A stretch of 54,561 bases of DNA from Streptomyces adelaidensis (GCF_016598475.1 NZ_JAEMUX010000060.1:1-54561), one strand, 5' to 3'. Positions 1-8,786 are shown, counted from the stretch's first letter. The notes: generated by a model not told the origin, from the sequence alone. Numbers and translations: made by a program.

Positions 1-310
1 GCTCAAGGGACTCGCCGTACTGAGCGAGAAGCGGCTGCCCGGCCTTGACGCACCCACCGCCTCCGAGCAGGGATACGACGTCACGCTGGCCAACTGGCGG
101 GGCATCTACGGCCCTCCGGGCATGCCCGCGTACGCGGTGACGTACTGGCAGAACGCCCTGCGGCGGGCGGTGGAGAGCGACACCTGGAAGCGCATCGCCG
201 AGCGCAACGAGTGGACCACGACCTTCATGACCGGCAAGACCCTCTCCGACTACCTGGCGAAAACCCAGGCCTCGGTGGAGAAGGGGCTCCGGGAGACGGG
301 ACAGCTGTGA
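1..310 (+). CDS. tctC: TctC-type solute-binding protein, C-terminal part
   Basis: The reading frame is open from base 2 and ends at the TGA at 308-310; the start lies outside the window. The visible 102 residues include the segment NWRGIYGPPGMP, and the tail ends in a helix with GLRETGQL. This is the usual C-terminal lobe of extracytoplasmic binding proteins of the tripartite tricarboxylate transporter (Bug) family, which capture a carboxylate outside the membrane for the TctA/TctB permease. The stop codon overlaps the GTG of the next gene by four bases, so the two are translationally coupled. The substrate (citrate or another carboxylate) cannot be read from this fragment. Confidence 0.85.
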   Translation, partial: LKGLAVLSEKRLPGLDAPTASEQGYDVTLANWRGIYGPPGMPAYAVTYWQNALRRAVESDTWKRIAERNEWTTTFMTGKTLSDYLAKTQASVEKGLRETGQL

Positions 311-822
311 GTACCCTGCCGGACCGGTCCTCGCCGAGGGCGGACGTCACAGTGGGCCTGGGGGTCACCGCGGCCGGTATGGGACTGTTCCTGGCGGCGC
401 TGCGCATCGCGGCGCCGCCGGGCGGCTCGGACACCCTCGGCCCGTCCGCCTTCCCCGTCGCGGTGAGTCTGCTCCTGGCGCTGTCGGGCCTGATGCTCGC
501 GGGCAGGGGAGCGCGCGCCGGGCACAGGACGCGGCACACGGCCGTACCGGAGCGGACCGAGGGGCCGCTCGAATCGTCCGAACCCCCGGTTCCCTGGCGT
601 CGACTGGCCCTGATGACAACCCTGTTCACCGCCTACGTACTGTTCTTCATCCCTCTCGGCTACCTGACCGCGACCACGGCCTACCTGTTCGCCACCAGCA
701 CACTGATCGACCGGGAACGGTGGCGACGCAACCTCGGCTTCGCCGTCGCCTTCACCGTCGTTGTCCACGTCTCGTTCACCAGGCTGCTCGGGATCGAACT
801 GCCCGCCGGTCTCCTCGGCTGA
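307..822 (+). CDS. tctB: Tripartite tricarboxylate transporter small subunit TctB
   Basis: A protein of 171 residues with four hydrophobic segments, two before and two after a charged loop at about residues 70-100. This matches the size and topology of TctB, the small membrane subunit paired with TctA. The GTG start at 307 was chosen because it overlaps the tctC stop in a GTGA junction; the longer in-frame ORF would run back into tctC. The gene ends 13 bases before the tctA start. Sequence in this family is weakly conserved, so the call rests on topology and on the B-A order typical of the operon. Confidence 0.85.
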   Translation: MSTLPDRSSPRADVTVGLGVTAAGMGLFLAALRIAAPPGGSDTLGPSAFPVAVSLLLALSGLMLAGRGARAGHRTRHTAVPERTEGPLESSEPPVPWRRLALMTTLFTAYVLFFIPLGYLTATTAYLFATSTLIDRERWRRNLGFAVAFTVVVHVSFTRLLGIELPAGLLG

Positions 823-835
823 GCGAAAGGGACTC

Positions 836-2329
836 GTGGACGCGTTCGCCCATCTGTTCTCGGGAGTGGTCCACGCCCTCACTCCCGAGAACCTGCTCTT
901 CGTCTTCCTGGGGGTGCTGGTCGGAACGGCCGTCGGCGTCCTACCCGGCGTCGGGCCGATCACGGCCATCGCCCTGCTCATCCCGCTGTCCTTCGGACTC
1001 GATCCGGCGGCCGGTCTGATCCTGCTCAGCGGGATCTACTACGGCGCGATGTACGGCGGTTCGACCACCTCGATCCTCATCAGGACACCGGGCGAGGTGG
1101 CCTCCGCGGTGACGGCGCTGGACGGCTACGAGATGGCCCGCAAGGGCCGCGCCGGTGCCGCGCTGGCCACCGCCGCGGTGGGCTCGTACATCGGCGGGAT
1201 CGTCGCCGTCCTCGGTCTGGTCCTCGTCGCGCCCCTCATGGTGCGGGTTTCCGTCGCCTTCGGCTCGGCCGAGTACACCGTGCTGATGTTCGGCGCCCTG
1301 GCCATGACGGCCTCGCTGATCACCGGCTCGCGCCTGAAGGCGTGCGTCTCCGTCCTGTTCGGGATGGCTGTCGCCCTGGTCGGCACCGACAGCCAGTCGT
1401 CGGTCAGACGCTGGACCTTCGGCGTGCTCGAACTCTCCGACGGCATTGACATCGCCCTGGTCGCCATGGCGCTGTTCGCCGTGCCCGAAGCCCTGCGGCA
1501 GTTGTCGGTCGGCCGGAAGCGGCCGGACGAGGGGGTGGAGATGACCGGTCGTGCCTGGATGAACCGCGAGGAACTGTGCCTCTCGCTGCCCGCCTACGGC
1601 CGTGGCACGCTTGTCGGCTTCCTCTCCGGTCTGCTGCCCGGGTTCGGCCCCACCCTGGGCACCTTCGCGGCGTACTCCCTCGAGAAGCGCATCGCGCGCG
1701 GCGAGCGTAGACGCCTCTTCGGCCATGGGGCCATCGAGGGTGTCGCCGCACCCGAGACCGCCAACAACGCCGGCGTCGGCGCCGCCATGATCCCCATGAT
1801 GACGCTGGCCGTGCCCGCGTCGGCGACCACGGCTCTTCTGCTGTTCGTCTTCCAGATGTACGGCCTTCAGCCGGGACCCCAGCTGTTCAGCTCGGACCCC
1901 GACCTCGTGTGGACGATCGTGGCCAGCATGCTCGTGGGCAACACGATGCTGTTGATCCTCAACCTGCCCATGGTCCGGCTCTTCGTGAAACTTCTGACGG
2001 TACCACCGCCGCTGCTCTACGGCAGCGTGATCGCCTTCACGATGCTGGGTGCCTACGCCCTCACCTTCAGTATGTTCAGCCTCCTGATGCTGCTCGGCAT
2101 CGGGCTGGTGGGCTACGTCATGCAGGAGAACGGGTTCCCGCTGACCCCCGCCATCCTGGCCGCCGTACTGACACCGCTGCTGGAGGACAACCTCCGGCGC
2201 AGCCTGATCATCGCCGGCGGCGACTGGACCGTCTTCGTCGAACGCCCGCTGTCACTGTCACTGCTGGCGCTGATCGCCCTCGGCGTCGGCGTCCCCGCGG
2301 TGCTCAGGATCCGAAGGCCCCGTCCGTGA
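836..2329 (+). CDS. tctA: Tripartite tricarboxylate transporter large subunit TctA
   Basis: A 497-residue polytopic membrane protein with about 10-12 hydrophobic segments. Family hallmarks are the N-terminal GVLPGVGPITAIALLIPL segment, the YYGAMYGGSTTSIL loop, and a second glycine/proline-rich loop around GLLPGFGPTLGTFAAY, followed by PETANNAG. TctA is the translocating subunit that takes substrate from TctC and moves it with an ion gradient. The start is set at GTG 836, with AAAGGGA as ribosome binding site just upstream; the ATG at 761 lies inside tctB. It is the last gene of the operon. A two-component system often found beside such operons would lie left of the window if present. Confidence 0.93.
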   Translation: MDAFAHLFSGVVHALTPENLLFVFLGVLVGTAVGVLPGVGPITAIALLIPLSFGLDPAAGLILLSGIYYGAMYGGSTTSILIRTPGEVASAVTALDGYEMARKGRAGAALATAAVGSYIGGIVAVLGLVLVAPLMVRVSVAFGSAEYTVLMFGALAMTASLITGSRLKACVSVLFGMAVALVGTDSQSSVRRWTFGVLELSDGIDIALVAMALFAVPEALRQLSVGRKRPDEGVEMTGRAWMNREELCLSLPAYGRGTLVGFLSGLLPGFGPTLGTFAAYSLEKRIARGERRRLFGHGAIEGVAAPETANNAGVGAAMIPMMTLAVPASATTALLLFVFQMYGLQPGPQLFSSDPDLVWTIVASMLVGNTMLLILNLPMVRLFVKLLTVPPPLLYGSVIAFTMLGAYALTFSMFSLLMLLGIGLVGYVMQENGFPLTPAILAAVLTPLLEDNLRRSLIIAGGDWTVFVERPLSLSLLALIALGVGVPAVLRIRRPRP

Positions 2330-2726
2330 TCGTGTACGGGCGAACCCCGTGTCCGGCGCGCCGGAGCTCTCCGGCCGACGCTCTCACGCGGCCACGGAGG
2401 AGTAGGAATCGCCCTGGGCGCCCTCACGATGCTCGGCGAGCCGAGAAACCTGCTCTGACCCGGGCTTTTCCACGACTCAGCTGAACATGTCGGCGAAATC
2501 GCCTGGGCCGAGTCGGCGGGCGAGGGCCGCGTGGCGGCCGCGGGGTGGCTCGCCCACCGGGTCGGCAGCGGCATCAAGTGCCCGGCGCTCGTCGTCGGTG
2601 AACTCCGGCCGGGTCCGGCCCGGCCCGGCCGGTACGCGCTGTTCCCGCTGGTCGGCGTTTGCCACGCGGCGGGTCGGTCCGTTGTCGATGACTCGCCGGT
2701 TCGCGCTTCGCCGCAGGCGGTTCCTT
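2330..2726. other. Intergenic stretch with possible minus-strand gene tail
   Basis: About 400 bases between tctA and the pectinesterase gene. On the minus strand the last ~45 codons before the TGA at 2477 read like coding sequence (PEFTDDERRALDAAADP, ending GDFADMFS) with high third-position GC, but there is no credible start: the frame runs back into the pectinesterase gene at 2752. It may be a remnant of an unidentified gene. Nothing recognisable is seen on the plus strand. Confidence 0.3.
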
Positions 2727-3764
2727 TTACGGCACTGGGTTCCAGTTGTCATTGCCGGCCAGGTAGTTCTGGGCGGTGTAGCTCGCGGCCGTCGAGGCGC
2801 TCATCTGCGGCCGGTCGCTGGTTCCCTGGGTGGCACCGGAGCCGGTGTTGTTGTACTCCGAGAACCGGCAGGTCTTCCAGGAGAAGCCGCCCATGTCCTG
2901 CCAGGCGCCGGCCTGCCGGAGGTGGCCGCCGAGCGTGGAGTCCCGGACGAGCACCTGGCCTATCGCGTCCGTGGCGCCGCCGGCGTGCCAGCAGCGGCCC
3001 AGCGCCACCGTCTGCGAGGCGGCGGTACTCAGCAGGGTCGACCGGGTGATCAGGATGCCGTACTTGTTGCTGGTGTTGGTGGCCGCGGCGGTGATGTAGC
3101 CGTTGTTGGTGCTGCTTCGGTCGAGCGAGCGGATTGTCGAGCTGTCGATCACCAGCGCACCATTGCCGTAGATGAAGTCGACGGCACCCTCGATGTAGCT
3201 CTTGTAGACGTACTGGCGGACCTGGGAGCTGCCGGTGCCGCCCCAGGACAGGAAGGTGTCCTGGTAGCCGAGCAACCGGACGTTGCGGTAGAACTGCCGG
3301 TCGCCCCCCGCATACAGGGCCAGGGCCTGGCTGTCGTGGGCGGCATAGGTGTTGGCGATCGTGAGGCCCTTGATCGTGGTGTTCGCGGCCCTGTTCAGCA
3401 CGGTGGCGCTGCCGGCCGTCCCGGCGGTGGAGGCCGGGGCGCTACCGGTGATCACGACGTCCGTCGAGGTGCCCGTGGCACCCTGCAGGGTGATGCCGGA
3501 CTTGCTCGACGGAATGGACACCTGACCCTGGTAGGTGCCGGCTTTGATGGTGATGACAGTTCCCGTGGAGGCGGCCGCGACGGCTGCCTGGATGGTGGTG
3601 TAGTTGCCCGACCCATCGGCGGCGACCGTGATCGCGGTGGCGGCGGAAGCGTTGTCGGTGCAGACGGTGACGGCCGCGGCCGCGGTGGCTAAGGCGGCGA
3701 CCGTGGCGCGGGCGCTGACGAATCGGCGCTTGGTGAGAAGGGGCATGTACGGCTGCTTTCTCAT
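2727..3764 (-). CDS. Secreted pectinesterase (pectin methylesterase, CE8)
   Basis: A 345-residue secreted protein. The signal peptide covers about residues 1-42 with cleavage near ASA; a second Met at residue 7 is an alternative start. The mature part is the right-handed parallel beta-helix of carbohydrate esterase family 8, which demethylates homogalacturonan. Catalytic motifs are visible: SQA with Q146, QDTF with Q168 and D169, VDFIYG with D196, and LGRCW with R257, the family's substrate-binding arginine. It sits 54 bases downstream of a rhamnogalacturonan acetylesterase-like gene on the same strand, so the pair probably forms a small pectin-degrading operon. No carbohydrate-binding module is present. 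Confidence 0.93.
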   Translation of the reverse strand: MRKQPYMPLLTKRRFVSARATVAALATAAAAVTVCTDNASAATAITVAADGSGNYTTIQAAVAAASTGTVITIKAGTYQGQVSIPSSKSGITLQGATGTSTDVVITGSAPASTAGTAGSATVLNRAANTTIKGLTIANTYAAHDSQALALYAGGDRQFYRNVRLLGYQDTFLSWGGTGSSQVRQYVYKSYIEGAVDFIYGNGALVIDSSTIRSLDRSSTNNGYITAAATNTSNKYGILITRSTLLSTAASQTVALGRCWHAGGATDAIGQVLVRDSTLGGHLRQAGAWQDMGGFSWKTCRFSEYNNTGSGATQGTSDRPQMSASTAASYTAQNYLAGNDNWNPVP

Positions 3765-3818
3765 GGCCGCGCCGGGGCGCGGCGGACGGATCGCCCCTGG
3801 AGGGGAAGCGACGGGTGC

Positions 3819-4724
3819 TCAGTAGGGTGCGGTGGTGGGCCAGACGATCGCGCTGGTGGGGATTTTGTCGTCGAGCTTCTGGAAGTCGGCCGCCGGAATG
3901 ACGGCTTGGCTGTTGAGCGAGCGGGCCACCAGGCGGGCTACCTGGATCGCGCCGTACGCCTGGAAGTGGGTGTTGTCCGCGATCCCGTCCGGGTAGTTGG
4001 GGTACGTCCCGGCCGGCAGGGTCATGAAGTAGTTCTTGGTGCCTTCGACTCCTTGCGCGTTCCACAGCCGCGTGCTGGAGGCGGTCAGGTCGATCAGCGG
4101 CACACCTTTGGCCGTGGCGAGTTCGGTCATCGCGGCCGGGTACTCACCGTGACTGGGCGTGATGACGCCGACGCTGTTGAAGCGGCGCCGCTCGACCGGT
4201 GTGATGAGGACCGGGTTGGCTCCCTTGGCCCGCGCCTTGTCGATGTACTGCGACAGGTAGGACTTGTACGTCGTCGCCGGGATCGTGTACCGGGTGGGGT
4301 CGTCGACTTTCTCGTCGTTGTGCCCGAACGAGATGAGCAGGTAGTCGCCTGCCGTGATGAGGCCGAGGATGTGGTCGAGCCGGCCGAGGTCGATGAAGCT
4401 CTTGGAGCTGGCGCCTGACTTGGCGACGTTCACGACCACCGCGTTGGAGTTGAAGAAGACGGGGAGGGCCTGTCCCCAGCCGGTCCGGGGGGCCTGGCCG
4501 GTGGTGTAGGTCGACGCGGTCGAGTCGCCGGCGACGTACACGCGCACCGGGGAGGCGGCATACGCGTTGGTCGTGCCGTGGCTCAATAACATGAGTGGCA
4601 GCGCACCCAAGCACACTGCCAACGCGAACAGCGCGCGCCAGGGTCGCCCTACAGCACGCCAACGAGGTCCACGGCTCACGGTTGTGCTCCTGTCGACAGA
4701 CCGCCGTGCGGCGGGAGCGGGCAT
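3819..4724 (-). CDS. Secreted SGNH hydrolase, rhamnogalacturonan acetylesterase type
   Basis: A 301-residue protein with an N-terminal membrane or signal segment at about residues 29-57, then an SGNH/GDSL esterase domain. Visible blocks are GDSTAS with nucleophile S68, GWGQ, the glycine in SGASSKSF (G104), GHND with N136, and DNTHFQAYG supplying D250 and H253. The GDSTAS, GWGQ and GHND set is characteristic of the RhgT/rhamnogalacturonan acetylesterase group, which removes acetyl groups from the pectin backbone. It lies just upstream of the pectinesterase gene, consistent with joint expression and pectin use. Exact substrate is inferred from family and neighbour. Confidence 0.88.
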   Translation of the reverse strand: MPAPAARRSVDRSTTVSRGPRWRAVGRPWRALFALAVCLGALPLMLLSHGTTNAYAASPVRVYVAGDSTASTYTTGQAPRTGWGQALPVFFNSNAVVVNVAKSGASSKSFIDLGRLDHILGLITAGDYLLISFGHNDEKVDDPTRYTIPATTYKSYLSQYIDKARAKGANPVLITPVERRRFNSVGVITPSHGEYPAAMTELATAKGVPLIDLTASSTRLWNAQGVEGTKNYFMTLPAGTYPNYPDGIADNTHFQAYGAIQVARLVARSLNSQAVIPAADFQKLDDKIPTSAIVWPTTAPY

Positions 4725-5387
4725 CGTCTCGTACTGTCAAATCAGCATCCGTCGAGAAAAATTGTCAACGCCGGTGGATGAAGTTCTTCTGGATGGCTGC
4801 GAGCAAGGCGTGTTCGACGAGGCGTTCGACGAGTGCCTGTCTTGAAGTGAGCGTCGGCGCGGATGACGGCGACGAGTTCGGGCGCGTTCACGGGCGGGCT
4901 TGTCCTGACCAGGCCGAGAACCTGAGCCCTGTCCTGGCCTTCTTCGGGCGGCGTGGTCTCAGCGGCGCGCAGCAGCGGCTGCGCGGCCCTGATCTGTGTC
5001 GAGATTGGCGCACGGTTCGATGGGGGCCGGTGCCACCGGAATAGTTGTGTGTTCTGAGCCGGGAACAGAGACCGCTCTTCCCGAGACGCTGCGCTCCGGA
5101 CGGGGCAATATCTATGACCGCGAGGTGAGGCTTCAACAGGCAGCGCCGGGAGTGTTTTTATGCTAACTGGCAGAGCGGAGTTATTTACCGTACGTCGGCT
5201 GCTACGCCGTGCTACTGTCGATCTCAGTTGCAGTCGTGGTTCCCAAACTTCAAGCGCCTTCGTCGATATTCTGCGGCGACTGGAAGCTTTTGTGTATTGC
5301 CGGTATTTTTTCGGACGGGGCATCATCGCGGCGACCCGGTATCCGTGCGTCGCGGGTCTCGGCGTACTGCCCTAGAGGAGATATATC
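4725..5387. other. Long intergenic region upstream of the acetylesterase and csp genes
   Basis: About 660 bases without an intact gene. The left part holds the minus-strand promoter region of the acetylesterase gene and a probable frameshifted gene remnant (4765-4996, listed separately). The right part, from about 5140, is clearly lower in GC than the surrounding genes and would be the promoter and untranslated leader of the cold-shock gene, which begins at 5388. No confident -10/-35 pair could be assigned by eye. Confidence 0.5.
4765..4996 (-). pseudogene. Frameshifted remnant of an unrecognised gene
   Basis: On the minus strand, codons from 4996 to about 4841 read as a plausible helical protein (AAQPLLRAAETTPPEEGQ, then VLGLVRTS and APELVAVIRADAHFK). 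The frame then turns into arginine-rich noise, but the next frame continues with QALVERLVEHALLAAIQKNF and stops at 4765-4767. Joining the two frames gives a continuous protein-like tail, as if one base had been gained or lost near 4840. There is no recognisable start. The composition resembles the C-terminal helices of small transcription regulators, but no family motif is present. Confidence 0.25.
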
Positions 5388-5591
5388 GTGGCATCAGGCA
5401 CTGTGAAGTGGTTCAACGCGGCCAAGGGATTCGGATTCATCGAGCAGGACGGTGGCGGCGCTGACGTGTTCGCCCACTTCTCGAACATCTCCGCCCAGGG
5501 CTTCCGTGAGCTGCTCGAAGGTCAGAAGGTCACCTTCGACATCGCGCCGGGGCAGAAGGGCCCGACGGCCGAGAACATCGTTCTCGCCTGA
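5388..5591 (+). CDS. Cold-shock domain protein
   Basis: A 67-residue single cold-shock domain. It contains both RNA-binding motifs, KGFGFIEQ (RNP1) and VFAHFS (RNP2), and the usual GTVKWFN start. Such proteins bind single-stranded RNA or DNA and act as RNA chaperones. The GTG start at 5388 follows a GAGGAG ribosome binding site at 5375-5380. A strong terminator hairpin follows at 5607-5650. The next gene encodes a DEAD-box RNA helicase, a common partner in cold-shock RNA remodelling. Which of the several Streptomyces Csp paralogues this is cannot be told from sequence alone. Confidence 0.95.
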   Translation: MASGTVKWFNAAKGFGFIEQDGGGADVFAHFSNISAQGFRELLEGQKVTFDIAPGQKGPTAENIVLA

Positions 5592-5606
5592 CGTTGACGC
5601 GTACTT

Positions 5607-5650
5607 CGTAGCTGGGGCCCGCATCCCTTGGGGTGCGGGCCCCAGCTACG
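5607..5650 (+). terminator. Strong rho-independent-type hairpin after csp
   Basis: A perfect 17-base inverted repeat: CGTAGCTGGGGCCCGCA at 5607-5623 pairs with 5634-5650. The short centre TCCCTTGGGG can pair further. It lies 16 bases after the csp stop codon. There is no U tract, which is normal for Streptomyces terminators. Confidence 0.85.
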
Positions 5651-5911
5651 GGCATTTCCCGCAGTGGTGTCACCTGAACACTGCCGTACCTCTTTCCCCA
5701 GTGATCCGCGCCTCTTCGGAGCTGCAACCGGTCGACGTCCGGGATTTCACATCCATATGACGTTACCTATTTCGCCTTTGTGCCCCGCAGTGGATTCACT
5801 GCAAGCCAGATTATTTTTCGCATTCCATTCGGCCCGTTCTTGTGATTCCCCGCGCTGCTCTTTTGCTGCGGGAATTCCTTGGTGCGTGCCGCGTATCACG
5901 GAAGGTTCTCG
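5651..5911. other. Leader region of the DEAD-box helicase gene
   Basis: About 260 bases between the csp terminator and the helicase start, with AT-richer patches near 5755-5830 (for example AGATTATTTTTCGCATTCC). An imperfect stem around 5852-5877, between the CCCCGC and GCGGG blocks, may fold in the leader. A long, AT-rich leader is consistent with a cold-regulated transcript. No promoter could be assigned firmly. Confidence 0.4.
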
Positions 5912-7423
5912 ATGAACCCCACACGTACGAACGGCCGCTCCTCCCGCCCCCGCCGGACCGAGGGCTCCGCTTTCGGCTCCAGCGCCGGTTCGAGGCGGGG
6001 CGCCCGCCTCGGCTCGCCCGCCCCGAGCCGTTCGGGCGGCCCGAGCCGTTCGGGCGGCCAGGGCCGGCGGCCCGCAGCGGCGCAGGGCGAGTTCGCACTG
6101 CCGGAGACGATCACTCCCGCGCTGCCCGCGGTCGAGGCGTTTGCCGATCTCGACATGCCGGGGCCGCTGCTGGCCGCGCTGACGGCGCAAGGAGTGAGCG
6201 TCCCCTTCCCGATCCAGGGCGCGACCCTGCCTAACACCCTCGCGGGCCGCGACGCCCTGGGGCGCGGGCGCACCGGCTCCGGCAAGACCCTCGCCTTCGG
6301 CCTGGCCCTGCTGGCCCGCACGGCCGGACAGCGCGCCGAGCCCCGCCAGCCGCTGGCCCTGGTCCTCGTGCCGACGCGTGAGCTGGCCCAGCAGGTGACC
6401 GACGCACTCACCCCCTATGCCCGCTCGGTGAAGCTGCGCCTGGCCACCGTCGTCGGCGGGATGTCGATCGGCCGGCAGGCCAATGCGCTGCGCGGTGGCG
6501 CCGAGGTCGTCGTCGCGACGCCGGGCCGGCTCAAGGACCTCATCGACCGCGGTGACTGCCGACTGAACCAGGTCGCGATCACCGTCCTGGACGAGGCCGA
6601 TCAGATGGCCGACATGGGCTTCATGCCCCAGGTCACCGCTCTGCTGGACCAGGTCCGCCCCGAGGGCCAGCGGATGCTGTTCTCGGCCACCCTCGACCGC
6701 AACGTCGACCGCCTGGTCCGCCGCTACCTCACCGACCCGGTCGTCCACTCCGTCGACCCGTCCGCGGGCGCGGTCACCACGATGGAGCATCACATGCTGT
6801 ACGTCCACGGCGCCGACAAGCACCGGACGACGACGCAGATCGCGGCGCGCGAGGGCCGGGTGATCATGTTCTTGGACACCAAGCACGCCGTCGACCGGCT
6901 GACCGAGGACCTGCTGAACAGCGGTGTCCGGGCCGCCGCCCTGCACGGCGGCAAGTCACAGCCACAGCGCACCCGGACCCTGGCCCAGTTCAAGACCGGG
7001 CACGTCACCGTGCTCGTGGCCACGAACGTCGCGGCCCGCGGCATCCACGTCGACAACCTCGACCTCGTCGTCAACGTCGACCCGCCGACCGACCACAAGG
7101 ACTACCTCCACCGCGGCGGCCGCACCGCGCGCGCCGGGGAGTCCGGCAGCGTCGTCACCCTGGTCACACCGAACCAGCGCCGCGACATGACCCGCCTCAT
7201 GACCGCCGCCGGCATCGTGCCCCAGACCACCCAGGTCCGCTCCGGCGAGGAGGCACTCAGCCGGATCACCGGCGCCCGGACCCCCTCCGGCATCCCTGTG
7301 ACGATCACCGCCCCGGTGGTCGAGCGGCGTCAGCGCGGTGCGTCCTCCCGGGGCCGGCGCAGTCCTGCTTCGGCCGCCCGGCGCGTGAGCGCGCGGCAGA
7401 CCTCCTTCGACGCGGCGGCCTAG
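5912..7423 (+). CDS. DEAD-box ATP-dependent RNA helicase
   Basis: A 503-residue RNA helicase. Residues 1-60 are a low-complexity Arg/Gly/Ser-rich tail. RecA domain 1 carries Walker A GRTGSGKT (119-126), PTRELAQ (154-160), TPGRL, the DEAD box at 227-230 and SAT (258-260). RecA domain 2 carries LHGGKSQPQR, ATNVAARGI and HRGGRTARAG (motifs IV-VI). It is expected to unwind short RNA duplexes. The start at ATG 5912 follows GGAAGG; the frame could extend to a GTG at 5879 without a ribosome binding site. Its place beside csp and the acidic and basic tails fit a cold-shock or ribosome-assembly role. Confidence 0.95.
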   Translation: MNPTRTNGRSSRPRRTEGSAFGSSAGSRRGARLGSPAPSRSGGPSRSGGQGRRPAAAQGEFALPETITPALPAVEAFADLDMPGPLLAALTAQGVSVPFPIQGATLPNTLAGRDALGRGRTGSGKTLAFGLALLARTAGQRAEPRQPLALVLVPTRELAQQVTDALTPYARSVKLRLATVVGGMSIGRQANALRGGAEVVVATPGRLKDLIDRGDCRLNQVAITVLDEADQMADMGFMPQVTALLDQVRPEGQRMLFSATLDRNVDRLVRRYLTDPVVHSVDPSAGAVTTMEHHMLYVHGADKHRTTTQIAAREGRVIMFLDTKHAVDRLTEDLLNSGVRAAALHGGKSQPQRTRTLAQFKTGHVTVLVATNVAARGIHVDNLDLVVNVDPPTDHKDYLHRGGRTARAGESGSVVTLVTPNQRRDMTRLMTAAGIVPQTTQVRSGEEALSRITGARTPSGIPVTITAPVVERRQRGASSRGRRSPASAARRVSARQTSFDAAA

Positions 7424-7469
7424 AGACTTCGTGATCCGCAAGTTGACCCATTCATGCAGGAGGCACCTT

Positions 7470-7874
7470 GTGACGCTGGTTCAGATGCAGCCCCGCTCGA
7501 CGAGTGCCACCCCCGTGCACCGGACGGTGGCCGACGCCATGGACGCCGCCGGACCGCAGGTCTGTGACGACATGACCGTCGAGGTGGCCCTGTCCGTCAT
7601 GGCCGGTGCCCACACCGGGCACCTGCTCGTCCGCGACGACGACGGCGTATGCACCGGACTGGTCACCCGGGCCCAACTCACCGCGGCCCGGGACAGCTCC
7701 GCGTACCCGGACCGGGTCCAACTGCGCGACATCCTCGGCGAACGAGGGTCGTTCACCTCGCCCGTGACCACCATGGCCGAAGCCGAGGACGCGATGCGCC
7801 GCAGCCGGCTCGATGCCCTGCCTGTGGTCGACGAACACGGCAGAGCCTTGGGCGTCCTCGCCCTTGCCCGCTGA
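7470..7874 (+). CDS. CBS-domain protein
   Basis: A 134-residue protein that consists essentially of a tandem pair of CBS motifs. The first half includes CDDMTVEVALSVMAGAHTGH and LLVRDDDGVCTGLVT, the second MAEAEDAMRRSRLDALPVVD. A CBS pair usually binds an adenine nucleotide and acts as an energy sensor. The GTG at 7470 follows AGGAGG at 7458-7463; the earlier frame start at 7431 has no ribosome binding site. It begins 46 bases after the helicase gene and is probably in the same operon. Its partner protein is unknown. Confidence 0.85.
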   Translation: MTLVQMQPRSTSATPVHRTVADAMDAAGPQVCDDMTVEVALSVMAGAHTGHLLVRDDDGVCTGLVTRAQLTAARDSSAYPDRVQLRDILGERGSFTSPVTTMAEAEDAMRRSRLDALPVVDEHGRALGVLALAR

Positions 7875-7928
7875 ACCGCCTCGACCGCGGCGGAACCATC
7901 CCCCTCGTTCTTCTCCCTGTGAGGCATC

Positions 7929-8240
7929 ATGCGCTGTGTCATCGCCCGCTTCCCGTTCGACCTCACCAAGAGCGGCGTTCTTGAAGCGATGAAGGGCGTC
8001 AAGCCCGAGCAGGCTTCCGGCGAGTCCGTGATCATCGGCCGACGCACCTACCCCGCCAAACAGGTCGGCCAAGTCGTCACACGCCAGGACCGCCGCGACT
8101 TCAGCGCCGGCGAAGTCCTGCGGGCCATGACCCAGCTCGGCTTCACCTGCCGCGACCTTCCCCAGACCCTCGCGCCCACGCGCGTCCTCGACCCGGTGCA
8201 ACAGGCCTCCGCGATGCTCGGCGTCCCCGCGGCAGTCTGA
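7929..8240 (+). CDS. Small conserved protein of the cold-shock group
   Basis: A 103-residue protein starting MRCVIARFPFDLTKSGVLEA. It includes GRRTYPAKQVGQVVTRQDRRDF and ends with helices around QASAMLGVPAAV. It resembles the small streptomycete proteins usually named the SCO5918 family, which is a recollection rather than a search result. No catalytic motif is seen. It lies 54 bases after the CBS gene on the same strand and is probably the last gene of the helicase operon. Basic and aromatic residues near the N-terminus could suit nucleic-acid binding, but that is only a guess. Confidence 0.8.
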   Translation: MRCVIARFPFDLTKSGVLEAMKGVKPEQASGESVIIGRRTYPAKQVGQVVTRQDRRDFSAGEVLRAMTQLGFTCRDLPQTLAPTRVLDPVQQASAMLGVPAAV

Positions 8241-8242
8241 CC

Positions 8243-8263
8243 GACGGGCAGGGGCCTGCCGTC
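8243..8263 (+). terminator. Short imperfect hairpin after the small conserved gene
   Basis: GACGGGCAGG pairs with CCTGCCGTC across a 2-base gap, with one unpaired base in the left arm. It lies directly after the stop codon at 8240. It is weak and assigned mostly by position. Confidence 0.4.
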
Positions 8264-8731
8264 TCGGCGTTCGGGCCGGTCGGCCGACGTCGCCGCGCGG
8301 GACGGTCACCGGGACGCTGGATTGCGCCGGCTGGAGCGCGGCGACCTGCGCACGACGGTCGCGCCACCTGCGGTGGTGGCCGTGGGGGCGATGTGACCGG
8401 TACGAGGGTGAGGTCGTCAGCCGTGGACTGCCTCGGAGTCGCAACGGCATGGTCCGGCAGGTGGAGGTGGTGACCTACCGGAAGGCGGCCGCTCAACCGG
8501 AGATGGCGTAACCCCGGTCGGTGAGGACCGGCACCCAGGTGGTTGATAGGAGTCGTCACCTCGGTCGGGAGCGTCGACACCGTCACCGCGGCCCGGTCTT
8601 CGCCCTGCTCGCCGACCCTGGCCCTGGACCCTATGGTCGCCTCCGCCCACCCAAGCGCCCATTCACGCGGAGCTGCCCGGCATCGTCGTGCACCAGTCTG
8701 CCCGGGTTGTCGAGGGCGCTGCGGTGGCGCG
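8264..8731. other. Intergenic region without a recognised gene
   Basis: About 470 bases between two convergent transcription units. Open frames exist on both strands, but their codon use and composition (Arg/Pro/Gly-rich) are those of out-of-frame GC-rich DNA. No conserved motif, start with ribosome binding site or repeat was recognised. Confidence 0.5.
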
Positions 8732-8768
8732 GGACCGCCCCGTACCGAGGAGTGGTACGGGGCGGTCC
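8732..8768 (-). terminator. Perfect hairpin after the alanine symporter gene
   Basis: A 15-base perfect inverted repeat: GGACCGCCCCGTACC at 8732-8746 and its complement at 8754-8768, with loop GAGGAGT. It sits 18 bases beyond the minus-strand stop at 8787 and can also end transcription coming from the left. Confidence 0.8.
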
Positions 8769-8786
8769 ATATGTTGAGCCGTGAGG

